From the NCBI RefSeq assembly GCF_900549175.1, contig NZ_URNN01000102.1, forward strand, positions 1 to 12,797: a DNA stretch of 12,797 nucleotides. The letters run 5' to 3'. Made by a program: the position numbers and the translations under genes. The DNA comes from an uncultured Prevotella sp. GTDB taxonomy: Bacteria; Bacteroidota; Bacteroidia; Bacteroidales; Bacteroidaceae. The stretch's first letter is position 1, and the number at the start of each line of letters is the position of its first letter. Of this stretch, positions 12,541 to 12,797 are shown piece after piece. The notes under the pieces are model-generated. The model ran no database searches, had not been told where the DNA came from, and worked only from the letters and a program-made list of their open reading frames with translations.

Positions 12541-12797
12541 AGTTTTAGCAAATAAATGGTGTTCGCTCTACACTTTATTGACATAAATCAATAATTTTCG
12601 CATTTTCATACATGAAGAATAACTATTTCCGGCTTCCGTATGTGGATGGAGGGGGTGCGAAAGGATTTTACTTTAACGTATGTTAAACGGCACCCGTACC
12701 GCGATTTCCGCACTCCGTCTCAAAATACGCGATTTTTCGCAGAAATGGGGAGCGCTGACAGTCAGTGAGTTACGCGAATGTTAATTTGTCAATATAG
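12541..12797. other. Non-coding right edge with short palindromes; no gene seen
   Basis: No reading frame of useful length or RNA gene is visible. A perfect inverted repeat, TTTAAC-gtat-GTTAAA (12672-12687), resembles an operator. GCGATTTCCGCA (12701-12712) and GCGATTTTTCGCA (12729-12741) form an imperfect direct repeat 28 bp apart, and the second copy is itself a small hairpin (GCGA-TTTT-TCGC). These may belong to the control region of a gene beyond the window edge. Confidence 0.45.

Noticed and set aside
12578..12583. TTGACA as a sigma-70 -35 box
   Set aside because: Bacteroidetes promoters use TTTG / TAnnTTTG, and no matching -10 box lies 16-18 bp away.

Overview
The window looks like chromosomal DNA from a Bacteroidales bacterium, most likely a Prevotellaceae member (order fairly sure, family tentative). 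The evidence is protein content (a DUF5686 outer-membrane protein with a carboxypeptidase-regulatory-like domain, a Bacteroidetes-type inositol-3-phosphate synthase, an AlbA_2 transcriptional-regulator-like protein), promoters of the Bacteroidetes form TAnnTTTG with a TTTG-like box 20 nt upstream, and A-rich sequence ahead of start codons. Every convincing gene is on the minus strand, so the biological reading order runs from high to low coordinates.

Right end (about 12115-12797): no protein gene. It holds a compact promoter/short-RNA/terminator cassette on the minus strand (about 12436-12540) and the promoter of the next operon (12216-12247). Then comes etfB-etfA-acyl-CoA dehydrogenase (12114 to 8462), a tight operon for flavin-based electron transfer from or to acyl-CoA, closed by a strong intrinsic terminator (8404-8438). 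EtfB carries the sequence version that I associate with electron-bifurcating ETFs.

Middle (about 7110-8461): an accessory-looking patch. A cluster of three inverted repeats precedes an AlbA_2-domain ORF and a winged-helix ORF overlapping it in another frame. Together these look like the two ends of one AlbA_2/HATPase/winged-helix protein whose centre was deleted. The winged-helix ORF contains two arrays of 12-bp tandem repeats. Downstream is a glycerate kinase gene (7043-5961).

Left half: a promoter at 5848-5879 starts a three-gene unit, ATP-grasp protein - HAD phosphatase - inositol-3-phosphate synthase (5816 to 2846), ended by a long symmetrical hairpin terminator (2788-2835). The grouping suggests an inositol-phosphate or inositol-lipid branch in which the ATP-grasp and HAD enzymes act on the synthase product or a derivative; this is the most interesting functional hypothesis in the window. 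The last gene (2688-79) encodes a large outer-membrane DUF5686 protein that probably starts at a TTG after the terminator. The extreme left edge (1-70) is a short AACTCC-repeat spacer.
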